Shown piece after piece: positions 40,223 through 48,650 of a DNA stretch of 64,000 nucleotides. A model generated the notes under the pieces. The model had not been told where the DNA came from. It did no database searches and saw only the letters and a program-made list of their open reading frames with translations. Position 1 is the first letter of the stretch. Each line of letters opens with the position of its first letter. The translations under genes were made by a program, and so were the position numbers. Source of the DNA: Aphanothece sp. CMT-3BRIN-NPC111 (GTDB lineage: Bacteria > Cyanobacteriota > Cyanobacteriia > Cyanobacteriales > JAHHGU01); assembly GCA_019359765.1 (NCBI GenBank), contig JAHHGU010000025.1, positions 1 through 64,000 on the forward strand, in the 5' to 3' direction.

Positions 40223-41782
40223 TTAGATAGTAAATGCTTCCATCTCCATATGGTTCCACTGGTGTCTAAATCGTTCAACGACAAACGGTCGGACTGTAAA
40301 CTTAGGTGGATCACCGTCACTGACATCAATCCGCAAAAACGAATAAGGTCGTCGTTTTTGAGATCCTTGACCGTGGCGACCGACATAAAGCAGCGATTTT
40401 GCTACCGCGCGATCGCTCCCTCCAAAAGATTCTGTCAATTCTGGTCCTTCAAAGCGCTGACGGCGGAGGCTATAACCGCTACCACCGCAAACAATCCAGT
40501 TTAAATTAGAGTCGGCGTGTCCCGTGTCTAATGTGCGAATATATTCCAAGCAGTGAGCGTGACCGTTCAAAATCAAATCGACAAGGGGACGACCTTCTGC
40601 TTGCTTTCCGACTGAATTTGCCACCGCATCTAATACCCAGCGAAGTCGGGTGCGAATTGCTAAGGTTTGTGCTTGATGCCACTTTGTTGCCTCGGTGACG
40701 TAAGGAGGATGGTGGAAATAAATTACACGTCCTCGCACATCCTTTGTATTCCAAGACTCAATCAGCCTTTGCTTGAGCCAATCGAGTTGTTCGAGGTCAG
40801 TGACGCTCGTTCCGTCTGCGGCTAGTTGTTTCTCAATGTCGATTTGAACTTCTTCGAGTTGCTCTAACTTGGCTCGATTGTCATCAAGCTGTTCCGCTTC
40901 GTCGGGCACGTCATGCCTAAGTTTGGCAGAATCTTCCATAATTTGAAGTTTTTGCCGCTCCAACTCGTCCCGACGATTTTCCAGTTCGCGACGGTAGGCT
41001 TGTCCTTGTGTTGTCGTTGGCAGCGGTATCGGTGCATTAAAAGTATTTGAGTCGAGAGCGAAGAAGTCAATTCCACCGCTACGGAACGTGTAATAGCGAT
41101 TAGGTAAGCGGGTAAAGTGTCCGGGTTGATAACTTAAGCAGCGACCTGTATCTGTTTTCGCTGTGTAATGACGGTCTAGATGCTCTCTCAACCCAATGGT
41201 TTCAAACCCCTTCAGGTAGTCAAGAAACGCTTTAGTATAGGCTAATCCACTACCAGAACCATGCCAACCAATATCGAACTCCAACTTTGACCGCAACAGG
41301 CGGCGCAGCGGCTGGCTAGCCTGTGCTATCAAACCGTAAACAAAAGGCAGGTCATAGTAATCGTGGTTTCCTGGCACGGGCAGGAAGGGCATATTGAAGA
41401 GCATTTTGTCATAAGCAATACGCTTGGGATGCTCGCCACCCACTAAAAACTCTCGGTAGGGAGATATAAAGTTCTTCAGGTAGTATTCGCTGGAGCCAAC
41501 CAGATAAATCACGTCGCCCGTGTGCAGCACGAAACGGCTATTATCGCGTTGTTCCAGCATGAATTTTGCAACTTGTCGTTGAGGGTTGTGTCCCCGATGA
41601 GGTCCAGCACCACTATCACCCACGACCAAAAATGAAAACTCTGGGCTGTCGTTTAAGCCATCATCTAAAACCATGCGGGTTTGATCGATTCCCCGCTCAA
41701 CAAGAGGAGGAGATTGCCATCGCACCCGCTCTTTCATCTTGCGGATTTTGGCCTCTATTGGTGGGTCGGATACGAAGAACAT
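40223..41782 (-). CDS. Calcineurin-like metallophosphoesterase with coiled-coil insert
   Basis: This 519-residue two-metal phosphoesterase carries the full motif set: VVGDSGAG, HTGDVIYLVG, PGNHDYYD, YFHHPPYV and LNGHAHCLEY. Between the GNHD and HHPPY motifs lies a long charged insertion (about 285-375, RRELENRRDELERQKLQIME and following) predicted as an antiparallel coiled coil, unusual for the fold. There is no signal peptide. It lies 27 bp after the lipid kinase gene, so the two probably form an operon. The substrate is unknown. Confidence 0.88.
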   Translation of the reverse strand: MFFVSDPPIEAKIRKMKERVRWQSPPLVERGIDQTRMVLDDGLNDSPEFSFLVVGDSGAGPHRGHNPQRQVAKFMLEQRDNSRFVLHTGDVIYLVGSSEYYLKNFISPYREFLVGGEHPKRIAYDKMLFNMPFLPVPGNHDYYDLPFVYGLIAQASQPLRRLLRSKLEFDIGWHGSGSGLAYTKAFLDYLKGFETIGLREHLDRHYTAKTDTGRCLSYQPGHFTRLPNRYYTFRSGGIDFFALDSNTFNAPIPLPTTTQGQAYRRELENRRDELERQKLQIMEDSAKLRHDVPDEAEQLDDNRAKLEQLEEVQIDIEKQLAADGTSVTDLEQLDWLKQRLIESWNTKDVRGRVIYFHHPPYVTEATKWHQAQTLAIRTRLRWVLDAVANSVGKQAEGRPLVDLILNGHAHCLEYIRTLDTGHADSNLNWIVCGGSGYSLRRQRFEGPELTESFGGSDRAVAKSLLYVGRHGQGSQKRRPYSFLRIDVSDGDPPKFTVRPFVVERFRHQWNHMEMEAFTI

Positions 41783-41809
41783 AGGTTTAAAAGGAGAAGA
41801 CCTTTTTCT

Positions 41810-42850
41810 TTATTTTGTTTCGGTTTCCGGCTGGGAGGCAGAGGCAACTGGCAAGGCGACTGGGGGGTTAGGATCGTCTTCGCGCTCGTAGCTTGGCGTG
41901 TCAACTGCCGGAACGATGACTTTGAGCGCGTGTTTGATTGCCTTGAGGGTAACAGGCAACATTCCTATGGGATGACCGTCGATGTGGACTGGCAGTGGAG
42001 CTTTTGATGTGAGCCGTACTTCTGCAACCTGGTAGGTTTCGATCTTGGGGCTGTGACTATACTGGCCTTTACTGATTGACCAAAAGTGACGAATCAATTC
42101 CCATTTACTGAAGTCACGAAATATGCTGACTGTCAGCAGACCATCATCCATAATCGCATCTGGGGCGACAGTAAAACCAGTACCGTAATACGGGCCGTTA
42201 GCGATCGCTACCAGTAAAGCTTGCCGGCGCAACTCCCGCTTAGATTTTCCTAACCTCGCCCGCACAAATCCACGTCGTTTCGTGGATTCTATGCGAGCCT
42301 CAGACACTGGACGATCGAGAAAAATTCGTAGCCGTTGCGGCTCGTAGCCCATTGCCAGTTGAGCAACTTGGAGCATACGACCCCAGCGCCCACCTTTGAT
42401 TTCTTCACCCAAGGGGAAAAGTGCTGCATCTAGTCCGACACCTGCGGCTTCAAAGAAGTAATGCTCATCGTTAGCAACGCCTACATCAATGTCTTTGATT
42501 TGACCGCGTGCCAGTACCGAACAGGCTTGAGCTAGATCGGTTGGCAGGTTGAGGCTGCGAGCAATATTGTTATAGGTGCCGATAGGTATGATACCGAGCG
42601 GAATTGATGCGTGGAGCAACCCTTTAGCCACTTCGCTTACGGTTCCATCTCCACCCCCAACGACGACCAGATCGTAGCCTTCAGACACTGCTCTTTCGGC
42701 AATCAGACTTGGTGATTCTGACGGGCTAGTAAAGGTGAGGTCAGCTCGAATATCTTCGGCTTCCATTGCCGCTACGATGTCAGGCAGCTGGATTAGGCTG
42801 GGTTCAGCGTCGCCGGAGACTGGGTTGACGATCAGGCGTGCGCGCTTCAT
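41810..42850 (-). CDS. Diacylglycerol/lipid kinase family protein (YegS/DgkB type)
   Basis: This 346-residue kinase transfers phosphate from ATP to a lipid such as diacylglycerol. The nucleotide-binding region shows LIVNPVSGDAE near the start and VVVGGGDGTVSEVAKGL, with PLGIIPIGTYNNIARSL completing the catalytic core. The C-terminal beta-sandwich contains ALLVAIANGPYYGTGF and DAIMDDGLLTVSIF. A proline/glutamate-rich tail (about 315-346) extends beyond the family. It begins the operon with the phosphoesterase downstream; together they could make and remove phosphate on lipid, which is inference. Confidence 0.92.
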   Translation of the reverse strand: MKRARLIVNPVSGDAEPSLIQLPDIVAAMEAEDIRADLTFTSPSESPSLIAERAVSEGYDLVVVGGGDGTVSEVAKGLLHASIPLGIIPIGTYNNIARSLNLPTDLAQACSVLARGQIKDIDVGVANDEHYFFEAAGVGLDAALFPLGEEIKGGRWGRMLQVAQLAMGYEPQRLRIFLDRPVSEARIESTKRRGFVRARLGKSKRELRRQALLVAIANGPYYGTGFTVAPDAIMDDGLLTVSIFRDFSKWELIRHFWSISKGQYSHSPKIETYQVAEVRLTSKAPLPVHIDGHPIGMLPVTLKAIKHALKVIVPAVDTPSYEREDDPNPPVALPVASASQPETETK

Positions 42851-43052
42851 TTGAAGGTTATTGCTCCCTAAGAGCCATACAGGTTGAACTGTGGCATGAT
42901 AGGTTCACCTTATCACAACCGTATTTGAGTATCACCTGTAGTAGGGCTGATAGACCGATGACCCCATCAGGATGCAGCCTTGATCTGGGCTGCCGCACTT
43001 AGAATTATCTGAAAATTGGGGATTTGATCGGGTCTTAAATGCATCAAATTAA

Positions 43053-43985
43053 CTACTTAATCGGATAAGTAACAAAGATATCCCTCCTCAACTGTACTTG
43101 CGCTGGAGCCTCCGGATCGTAGGGTGATGCTGTGCTGGCAAATGGCAGAAAAGAAGGAAGATCTGCTTCTTCGCTGCACAAGGGAACAAAAAGATCGTAA
43201 ATAGGTAACTCGGACACAGATGGGACATTAGCAAGTCGAACACCCATGCCGGAAGCGATCGCTTCCGCCCGGTTGCGGGCGTCGTTCACTGCTGCTTGGT
43301 AAGCAGTTCTCGCTAAAGACTGGCAGTCCTTCACTGCGTACCGCACATTGACACTATTAACAAAAAGCTGGGTTTTATTAGTAGCTGCGTCTGTACCTAC
43401 GTTTACGACTTGCTGCACACGCTCGCGTGTTGGTTTTTCCAGCTTCACTAGCACCTTGGCACTGTCCTCACCCAACAAAGATGAGGCAGCGTTAGCTTGC
43501 ACCTGAATTTCCTGAGCAGGCACCCCAATAGCAACTAGGGCATCAACTACAGGTTTTAAGCTTTCTTTTGTTAGCGGTATTTCCTCTGGTTGAGGCTTTG
43601 GCGGAGTAACTGCGACTGGCGGTTGAGAAGGTTTGTTGCCACTGAATAGCGCTGTAGTTTCCGCTGGTATATCAGAGGGGCTATTGCGACTCAATTGTAA
43701 TTCAATACGTGCTATGTCCGCTGGCACGCTCACCTGTCCTTGACCTAAAACCCTAAATGCCTGCGGGCCACTTGCGGGCGGATAAAACAGTTGTGCCATA
43801 ACGCTATTGCTAGTTGGCTCAACTGCAACTTTCCCGGTTACTGGGGCTGCTAACTCCTCACGTCTATGAGCGTTATTCCCCTGAGTGTTAGCTAGACTTT
43901 CAGTTCTGCCTATACTCGGTGTTGCTATCCATACCCCTGTTACCATCGCCGCCGAAACTAGCGATGATATAAGTGTCCGTTCCAT
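43053..43985 (-). CDS. Secreted SIMPL-domain protein
   Basis: This 310-residue exported protein has a signal peptide (ERTLISSLVSAAMVTGVWIA, then TPSIG). The start is ATG 43985, with AGGAG ten bases upstream; TTG 43994 is too close to that site. The SIMPL (DUF541) domain covers about 70-310: FRVLGQGQVSVPADIARIEL, a Pro-rich insertion (about 115-135), VDALVAIGVPAQEIQVQANA, the QAAVNDARNRAEAIASGMGV helix, and a C-terminal strand RRDIFVTYPIK. The function of the domain is poorly known; relatives are periplasmic or outer-membrane proteins linked to oxidative stress. Confidence 0.87.
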   Translation of the reverse strand: MERTLISSLVSAAMVTGVWIATPSIGRTESLANTQGNNAHRREELAAPVTGKVAVEPTSNSVMAQLFYPPASGPQAFRVLGQGQVSVPADIARIELQLSRNSPSDIPAETTALFSGNKPSQPPVAVTPPKPQPEEIPLTKESLKPVVDALVAIGVPAQEIQVQANAASSLLGEDSAKVLVKLEKPTRERVQQVVNVGTDAATNKTQLFVNSVNVRYAVKDCQSLARTAYQAAVNDARNRAEAIASGMGVRLANVPSVSELPIYDLFVPLCSEEADLPSFLPFASTASPYDPEAPAQVQLRRDIFVTYPIK

Positions 43986-44038
43986 TAGTGCCAATCTCCT
44001 TATGGTGCCATTTTCAGCTGCCCAGAAAATTATCCACT

Positions 44039-44126
44039 GTTATAGCAATTAGCAGTTAGCTTTTAGCAATTAGCTTTTAGCGAGCCTTCAGTTATAGCAC
44101 CAGTTATGGGTGCATGAGGCCTCGTG
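44039..44126. repeat. Dispersed repeat family A, copy 2
   Basis: TTATAGCAATTAGCAGTTAG, TTTTAGCAATTAGCTTTTAG, CAGTTATAGCACCAG, GGGTGCATGAGG and CTCGTGTCGATTGTCA follow in the family order. It lies between the pentapeptide and SIMPL genes. Confidence 0.7.
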
Positions 44127-44188
44127 TCGATTGTCAAACCTAAGGGTTACTCTGGCAAAGCATAGCCCGACTATGCCAACCAGCGAAC

Positions 44189-45178
44189 CTATTCGTGGAT
44201 TGTTCCATCTGGCATAATTGCGCCGGTCAAAGTTGCTTCCTGCCAGTCTGTCCCGTTGAGGTAGGCTCCACGCATGCTGGCTCCACTGAGATCTGCGCCC
44301 CGCAGTCCTGCCACACTGAGGTTAGCCCCCCACAAAAAGGCTCCCCGCAAGCTTGCTTCGCTCAAGTCGGCGTCACGCAGACTTGCCATATTTAAGTTTG
44401 CCCCCGTCAAGTCAGCTTCACTCAGGTTGGATTCACTTAGGTCGGCTTTACTCAGATTTGCCTCACACAAATCTGCCTTAGAAAGTGACGCCCCATTCAG
44501 GTTGGCTGCATGTAAGTTTGATCGAGACATAAGTGTGACGCGCAGTTGAGCCGAAGACAGATTTGTTGCCGTCAAGTTAGCTCCACTCAAGTTAGCTCCA
44601 CTTAGTTTGCTTTCACTGAGGTTGACCCCATCTAGATCTGCCCGATTCAGGTCTACTCCATTCAAGTAGGCTCTATTCAGTTGAACCCCATTGAGTAAAG
44701 CTCCTCGCAATAACGCGCCACTCAATCTGGCACCGCTGAGGTTTGCCCAACTCAGGTTGGCTTTTACTAGGTTGGCTGAACGCAAGTTGATCCCACGCAG
44801 GTCTGCTCCACAAAGGTTGACTCCGCACAAGTTGGCTAAACTCAGGTTGACTCCAGTTAAAATTGCCCCACTTAGTTTGGCTCCGATTAGCAACGACTTA
44901 ACTAGGTAGGCTCCTTTCAGGTTGGCTTTTGTCAAGTCTGCCTCTGTTAGTCTTGCCTCGCTCACTTTGGCAAAACTCATATCGGCTCTGTATAAGGATG
45001 CTCCGCTCAGGTTAGCTCCCTTTAAGTTTGCCCGACTTAAGTTGGCAGTTGCCAGATATGCCCTTGATAAGTTAATTCCTCCTAGGTTGGCTTTTTCCAG
45101 GTTAGCTCCGCTGAGATTTACCTCACTAAAATCTCTTTCTCCTGCCGCATAACGTCTGAGCAGCTCATCAGCATCCAT
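44189..45178 (-). CDS. Pentapeptide-repeat protein
   Basis: After an N-terminal cap (MDADELLRRYAAGERDFSEV), this 329-residue protein is made of about 55-60 pentapeptides of the A(D/N)LXX type to near residue 318, ending in a C-terminal cap (GAIMPDGTIHE). Such sequences form a right-handed square beta-helix, in some members a DNA mimic. There is no signal peptide or membrane segment, so it is cytoplasmic. The cap motif is shared with the pentapeptide tail of the helicase fusion at 51311-54019, suggesting a common origin. Role unknown. Confidence 0.93.
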   Translation of the reverse strand: MDADELLRRYAAGERDFSEVNLSGANLEKANLGGINLSRAYLATANLSRANLKGANLSGASLYRADMSFAKVSEARLTEADLTKANLKGAYLVKSLLIGAKLSGAILTGVNLSLANLCGVNLCGADLRGINLRSANLVKANLSWANLSGARLSGALLRGALLNGVQLNRAYLNGVDLNRADLDGVNLSESKLSGANLSGANLTATNLSSAQLRVTLMSRSNLHAANLNGASLSKADLCEANLSKADLSESNLSEADLTGANLNMASLRDADLSEASLRGAFLWGANLSVAGLRGADLSGASMRGAYLNGTDWQEATLTGAIMPDGTIHE

Positions 45179-45484
45179 ATAACTCCCCCGCTTGGCTTAG
45201 GTAAGTCTATCTATGTTCTAGTTCTAGCTTGCCCAAATTGAACCTAAAAAGTAAGTTAAGTTTTGGTAATTTTATTGAGAGATTTAAGAGTTCTACCTAC
45301 AATGCCCGTGTAGGCTTATCATACTACTTATAGAAGTACGAAAAATATTTTCTTCCCGCCTATTTGATTACTCCAAGTCGCGCCACTGGATTACCTCCCA
45401 CAGGCTGTTAACTTATCCGTGTCGGAAATAAGGATGACATTTTAATTTTTTGAGCTTCTTTTCCAGAGCATTCGGTGAAGCTCT

Positions 45485-45526
45485 AACTGTACTTCTGTCT
45501 AGAAGTTGATAGACATAAGTACAGTT
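45485..45526. repeat. 17-bp inverted repeat in a 530-bp gene-free region
   Basis: AACTGTACTTCTGTCTA and TAGACATAAGTACAGTT form arms with one mismatch and an eight-base loop. There is no T-run for either strand. It lies between the end of the ABC exporter gene and the start of the pentapeptide gene, so it may be an operator or a relic. No gene is seen in 45179-45709. Confidence 0.55.
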
Positions 45527-45709
45527 GGCACCAAATGCGATCGCTCTTTCTTAAGGCTCTCAGGTTGAGTTTAGGTCTACCTTATAGGAGACTTATTTTT
45601 CTGTAGGTTTCATTGAGGCACGAAATTAAACAGACGAGGCTTAAACAAAATTTCACGTAGTTAACATTGGCCAAGGAATTTCATGAATTTACGCCTAGAG
45701 ATATAACCC

Positions 45710-47434
45710 CTAATTAAACTGTTGAGCATAGAAGCGGGCATAACGATCGCCCTGGGCTAAGAGTTCCTCATGAGTTCCTGATTCGACAATCTGCCCTTGT
45801 TCTACTACGAGAATGCGATCGGCACGGCGCACGGTGGCAAGTCGGTGGGCAATGATGAAGACAGTACGGTCTTGCATAAGCCGCTCAAGTGCTTCCTGCA
45901 CCAGGGCTTCCGATTCGGAATCTAAGGCGGATGTGGCTTCGTCGAGGATGAGGATTCTGGGATTTAGTAAGACAGCACGGGCGATCGCAATTCGCTGTCG
46001 TTGTCCTCCCGATAAATTTACTCCTCGCTCTCCCACCCAGGTGTAATAGCCTTGTGTTAACTGAGTAATAAACTGATGGGCGTTAGCAATTTTAGCTGCT
46101 GCCTGCACTGCTTCTATGTCAAACTCGGCTTTGCCAAAGGCGATATTCTGAGCAATCGTGCCGGAAAACATAATAGTTTCCTGCGGCACAATACCGATTT
46201 GACGCCGTAAACTCGACAAAGTTACATCCTGAATATTGATGCCTTCAATGAGAATCTCACCTGATTCCGGGTCATAAAAGCGGGGTAGCAAATTCACCAG
46301 CGTAGTTTTACCAGCACCAGAGGCACCAACGAGGGCAATCATCTCACCAGGGTGTACCAGTAAATTTAGGTTTTGCAAGACTGGGCGATCAGGTTGGTAG
46401 GCGAAGTTGACGTTGCGGTATTCCACCTTGCCAGTAACTGGGGGAAGAATGCGCGCATTTGGCTTTTCTACTACTGTTGGCTGAATCGCCAATAGTTCAA
46501 AAATTCGGTCTACAGAGGCCTCACCCTGTTTAAAATCGTTATAATTGCTGGTCGTCAGGGAAATCGGGTCAATTAACAGCGCTACAGCTGCAATGTAGCT
46601 GACAAAGTCCTTGCCCGTGAGGTTGTTGAGGGAAATTTGCCACCCGCCTAGCAGAAACAGCAACAGCCCGCTCATCGCTTCCAGAAAGCCGATGACTGGA
46701 ATCTGAATTGCCTTGAGTCGCTCCGCATTATACTTAGCTTGGCGATTGCGTTCCGCTTCTTGAGTAAACCGCTCTACAGCATAATCTTCTGCGGCAAAGG
46801 CTTGTACCAGGCGGATGCCACTAAAGAACTCAGTTACTAAGGAAGCTAAATCGGACACCTGATTTTGGCTGCGGCGAGAGATAGTCCGTAGCTTTTCCCC
46901 AAACCAGCCAATCAATACAGCCATCACAGGTGCAATTATCAATGCTCCTAGCGTCAGCTGCCAGTTGAGATAGATCATATAGCCCAGCACTACAATTAGC
47001 TGCAAGATGCTGGGGACGAACTGGTGAAAAACTTTGTTGACTACTTCCCCAATCCGATCGATGTCTTCGGTGAGGCGATAGGACAAATCTCCGGTTTGGG
47101 TAGTTTCAAAATAGCTGGGACTCAGCTGTTGCAAATGGGCATAGACGTGCTTGCGTAGGGCGAGTGCGATCGCTAAAGCAGCTTTGGCCATTAAAGCATC
47201 TTGACCGTATTGCACGGTGCCCCGGATGATAAAAATTACCGCACCTACTCCTGCGAGTTGCGCGATCGCAGCTACATTCCCCTGTCCTATATATCCTGCT
47301 ATCCGACCTGCTAGCCAAGCCATAATCGGCCAGAACACTGTAAAACCCAGCGTGCAGGTTAAGGCTTGAGCAATTGTTTTCCACTGAGGGCGAATGTAAG
47401 GCAGCAGCAGCCAGTAGCTAGAGCGCGGTTTCAA
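45710..47434 (-). CDS. ABC exporter half-transporter (fused membrane and ATPase domains)
   Basis: This 574-residue MsbA-type half-transporter works as a dimer exporting lipid, polysaccharide or peptide. Six transmembrane helices span about 15-300. The ATPase domain (about 335-574) has Walker A ALVGASGAGKTTLVN, Q-loop IGIVPQETIMF, signature VNLSGGQRQRIAIARA, Walker B ILILDEATSALDSE and H-loop FIIAHRLATVRR. The start appears to be TTG 47434 (LKPRSSYWLLLPYIRPQW), as no in-frame ATG precedes it. No partner gene is nearby; it resembles cyanobacterial HepA-like exporters in general form only. Confidence 0.93.
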   Translation of the reverse strand: MKPRSSYWLLLPYIRPQWKTIAQALTCTLGFTVFWPIMAWLAGRIAGYIGQGNVAAIAQLAGVGAVIFIIRGTVQYGQDALMAKAALAIALALRKHVYAHLQQLSPSYFETTQTGDLSYRLTEDIDRIGEVVNKVFHQFVPSILQLIVVLGYMIYLNWQLTLGALIIAPVMAVLIGWFGEKLRTISRRSQNQVSDLASLVTEFFSGIRLVQAFAAEDYAVERFTQEAERNRQAKYNAERLKAIQIPVIGFLEAMSGLLLFLLGGWQISLNNLTGKDFVSYIAAVALLIDPISLTTSNYNDFKQGEASVDRIFELLAIQPTVVEKPNARILPPVTGKVEYRNVNFAYQPDRPVLQNLNLLVHPGEMIALVGASGAGKTTLVNLLPRFYDPESGEILIEGINIQDVTLSSLRRQIGIVPQETIMFSGTIAQNIAFGKAEFDIEAVQAAAKIANAHQFITQLTQGYYTWVGERGVNLSGGQRQRIAIARAVLLNPRILILDEATSALDSESEALVQEALERLMQDRTVFIIAHRLATVRRADRILVVEQGQIVESGTHEELLAQGDRYARFYAQQFN

Positions 47435-47560
47435 CGTCGTGACATCCCAAATGATCTGTTCCTGTGTCTGACGCTACCAGCTTTGGGTTGTTTCTGAGTT
47501 GCTAGATTCCCAATCTCAGCAATATTCTGCTTCTGGGTCATGACGCTGACCGTAATAATA

Positions 47561-47640
47561 TAGCAATTAGCAGTTAGCTTTTAGGAAAAATACAGTTATA
47601 GCAGTAGTTCTGGGTGCATGGGGGTTCGTGTCGTCTGCAA
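47561..47640. repeat. Dispersed repeat family A, copy 3
   Basis: TATAGCAATTAGCAGTTAGC, TACAGTTATAGCAGTAG, TTCTGGGTGCATGGGGG and TTCGTGTCG recur in the family order. It lacks the second internal AGCAATTAGC unit. Confidence 0.7.
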
Positions 47641-47656
47641 GCTACATCTTGTCGCC

Positions 47657-48196
47657 TTAATTTCTGCTAACTTTGTTATTTTGATGTACTTCCCAGCGCA
47701 GAAGCCGTGGCAGCTGTGATAGGTGTACGCCGTAGTTGAAAATCCAAAGAACTATCAAGACAACCAACAATCTTTGTATCCATAGCGATCCTCCTTCAAC
47801 ACTAAGAAGCCTCAATCCTATATGCAACTGCCAAATGCGATAAGGTATGTACAAACAAGGAATCGTTACCCATACGCAGGAGCGATAACGTTTCAGAGTT
47901 ACGCTCTCGGATAAAATTTGCAACGCCAGAATTACTAAGTATGGAAGCAGCGCTTGTATCACCCTTGAGTCGCTCCACCACAGACCCCACATGAACATTG
48001 CCAGCAGGGGAAGCAACACCCCCACCACGAGTACAATATATAGCCAGGTTTTAAACCACGACGGTAGCGGTTGAGGAAGGCTGAAGGGCTTTGATTGCCT
48101 CCATACCCGTCCCACAAATACCAGAAAAGAGGTGGCAACTACCAGGAATAACAGGTTTTCCAGGAATATGTTTAGATTGGTGTTGAAGGAAGTCAT
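47657..48196 (-). CDS. Conserved membrane protein of unknown function
   Basis: This 179-residue protein has four or five hydrophobic helices: NLLFLVVATSFLVFVGRVW, LYIVLVVGVLLPLLAMFMWG, VIQALLPYLVILALQIL, a weaker WVTIPCLYIPYRIWQL, and IQRLLVVLIVLWIFNYG. Short basic loops and tail lie between and after them. No enzyme motif or named family is recognised. It is transcribed toward the ABC exporter but a repeat of family A and about 220 bp separate them. Confidence 0.7.
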   Translation of the reverse strand: MTSFNTNLNIFLENLLFLVVATSFLVFVGRVWRQSKPFSLPQPLPSWFKTWLYIVLVVGVLLPLLAMFMWGLWWSDSRVIQALLPYLVILALQILSESVTLKRYRSCVWVTIPCLYIPYRIWQLHIGLRLLSVEGGSLWIQRLLVVLIVLWIFNYGVHLSQLPRLLRWEVHQNNKVSRN

Positions 48197-48650
48197 TTAC
48201 AGCATTATGCTAATCAAGCTCTAGTATGCTAGCAAAGCCATAAAACTCTGAAGCAAATATTAGCGTACAATAATTTTGCGGCATCTCTTTGAGAGTTTTG
48301 TCATAAGCTAAATTATAGTTAGAGCTTCTGGTTTGTCCCACAGCTTCTTCAACATTGTTTGGTTGTCGTCAAAAGAACGTCTCAAAGTTATTTGAGTGTG
48401 AGCAGATGCTGAGGCGCGATGCATTCACATTAAAACTAAACTGTGAATATAACAAGAGTCGCAAAAATTTAGTCAAAAAAGTTAAGATAGTTATAAATCA
48501 CAGAGGTAAGAATTATAAGTGCTATTAGCATCTTTTAACTGTATCAGTAAAATTACTTAAGTGGTCATCTGTGAATTGGGTAAACAAAATTTATAACTCC
48601 TAGGCTTAATATAACCTATTGCTTACGTACTAAATTGTCTATCTAAAATC
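48197..48650. other. Gene-free A+T-rich region between divergent genes
   Basis: There is no coding frame. It must contain the promoters of the membrane-protein gene (leftward) and the FHA-kinase gene (rightward). I see no clear operator or repeat. Confidence 0.4.

Noticed and set aside
44274..45152. Open frames antisense to the pentapeptide gene, rich in Lys, Ser and Ala
   Set aside because: They are mirror images of the A(D/N)LXX codon pattern. A similar frame opposes the helicase tail at 51387-51629.
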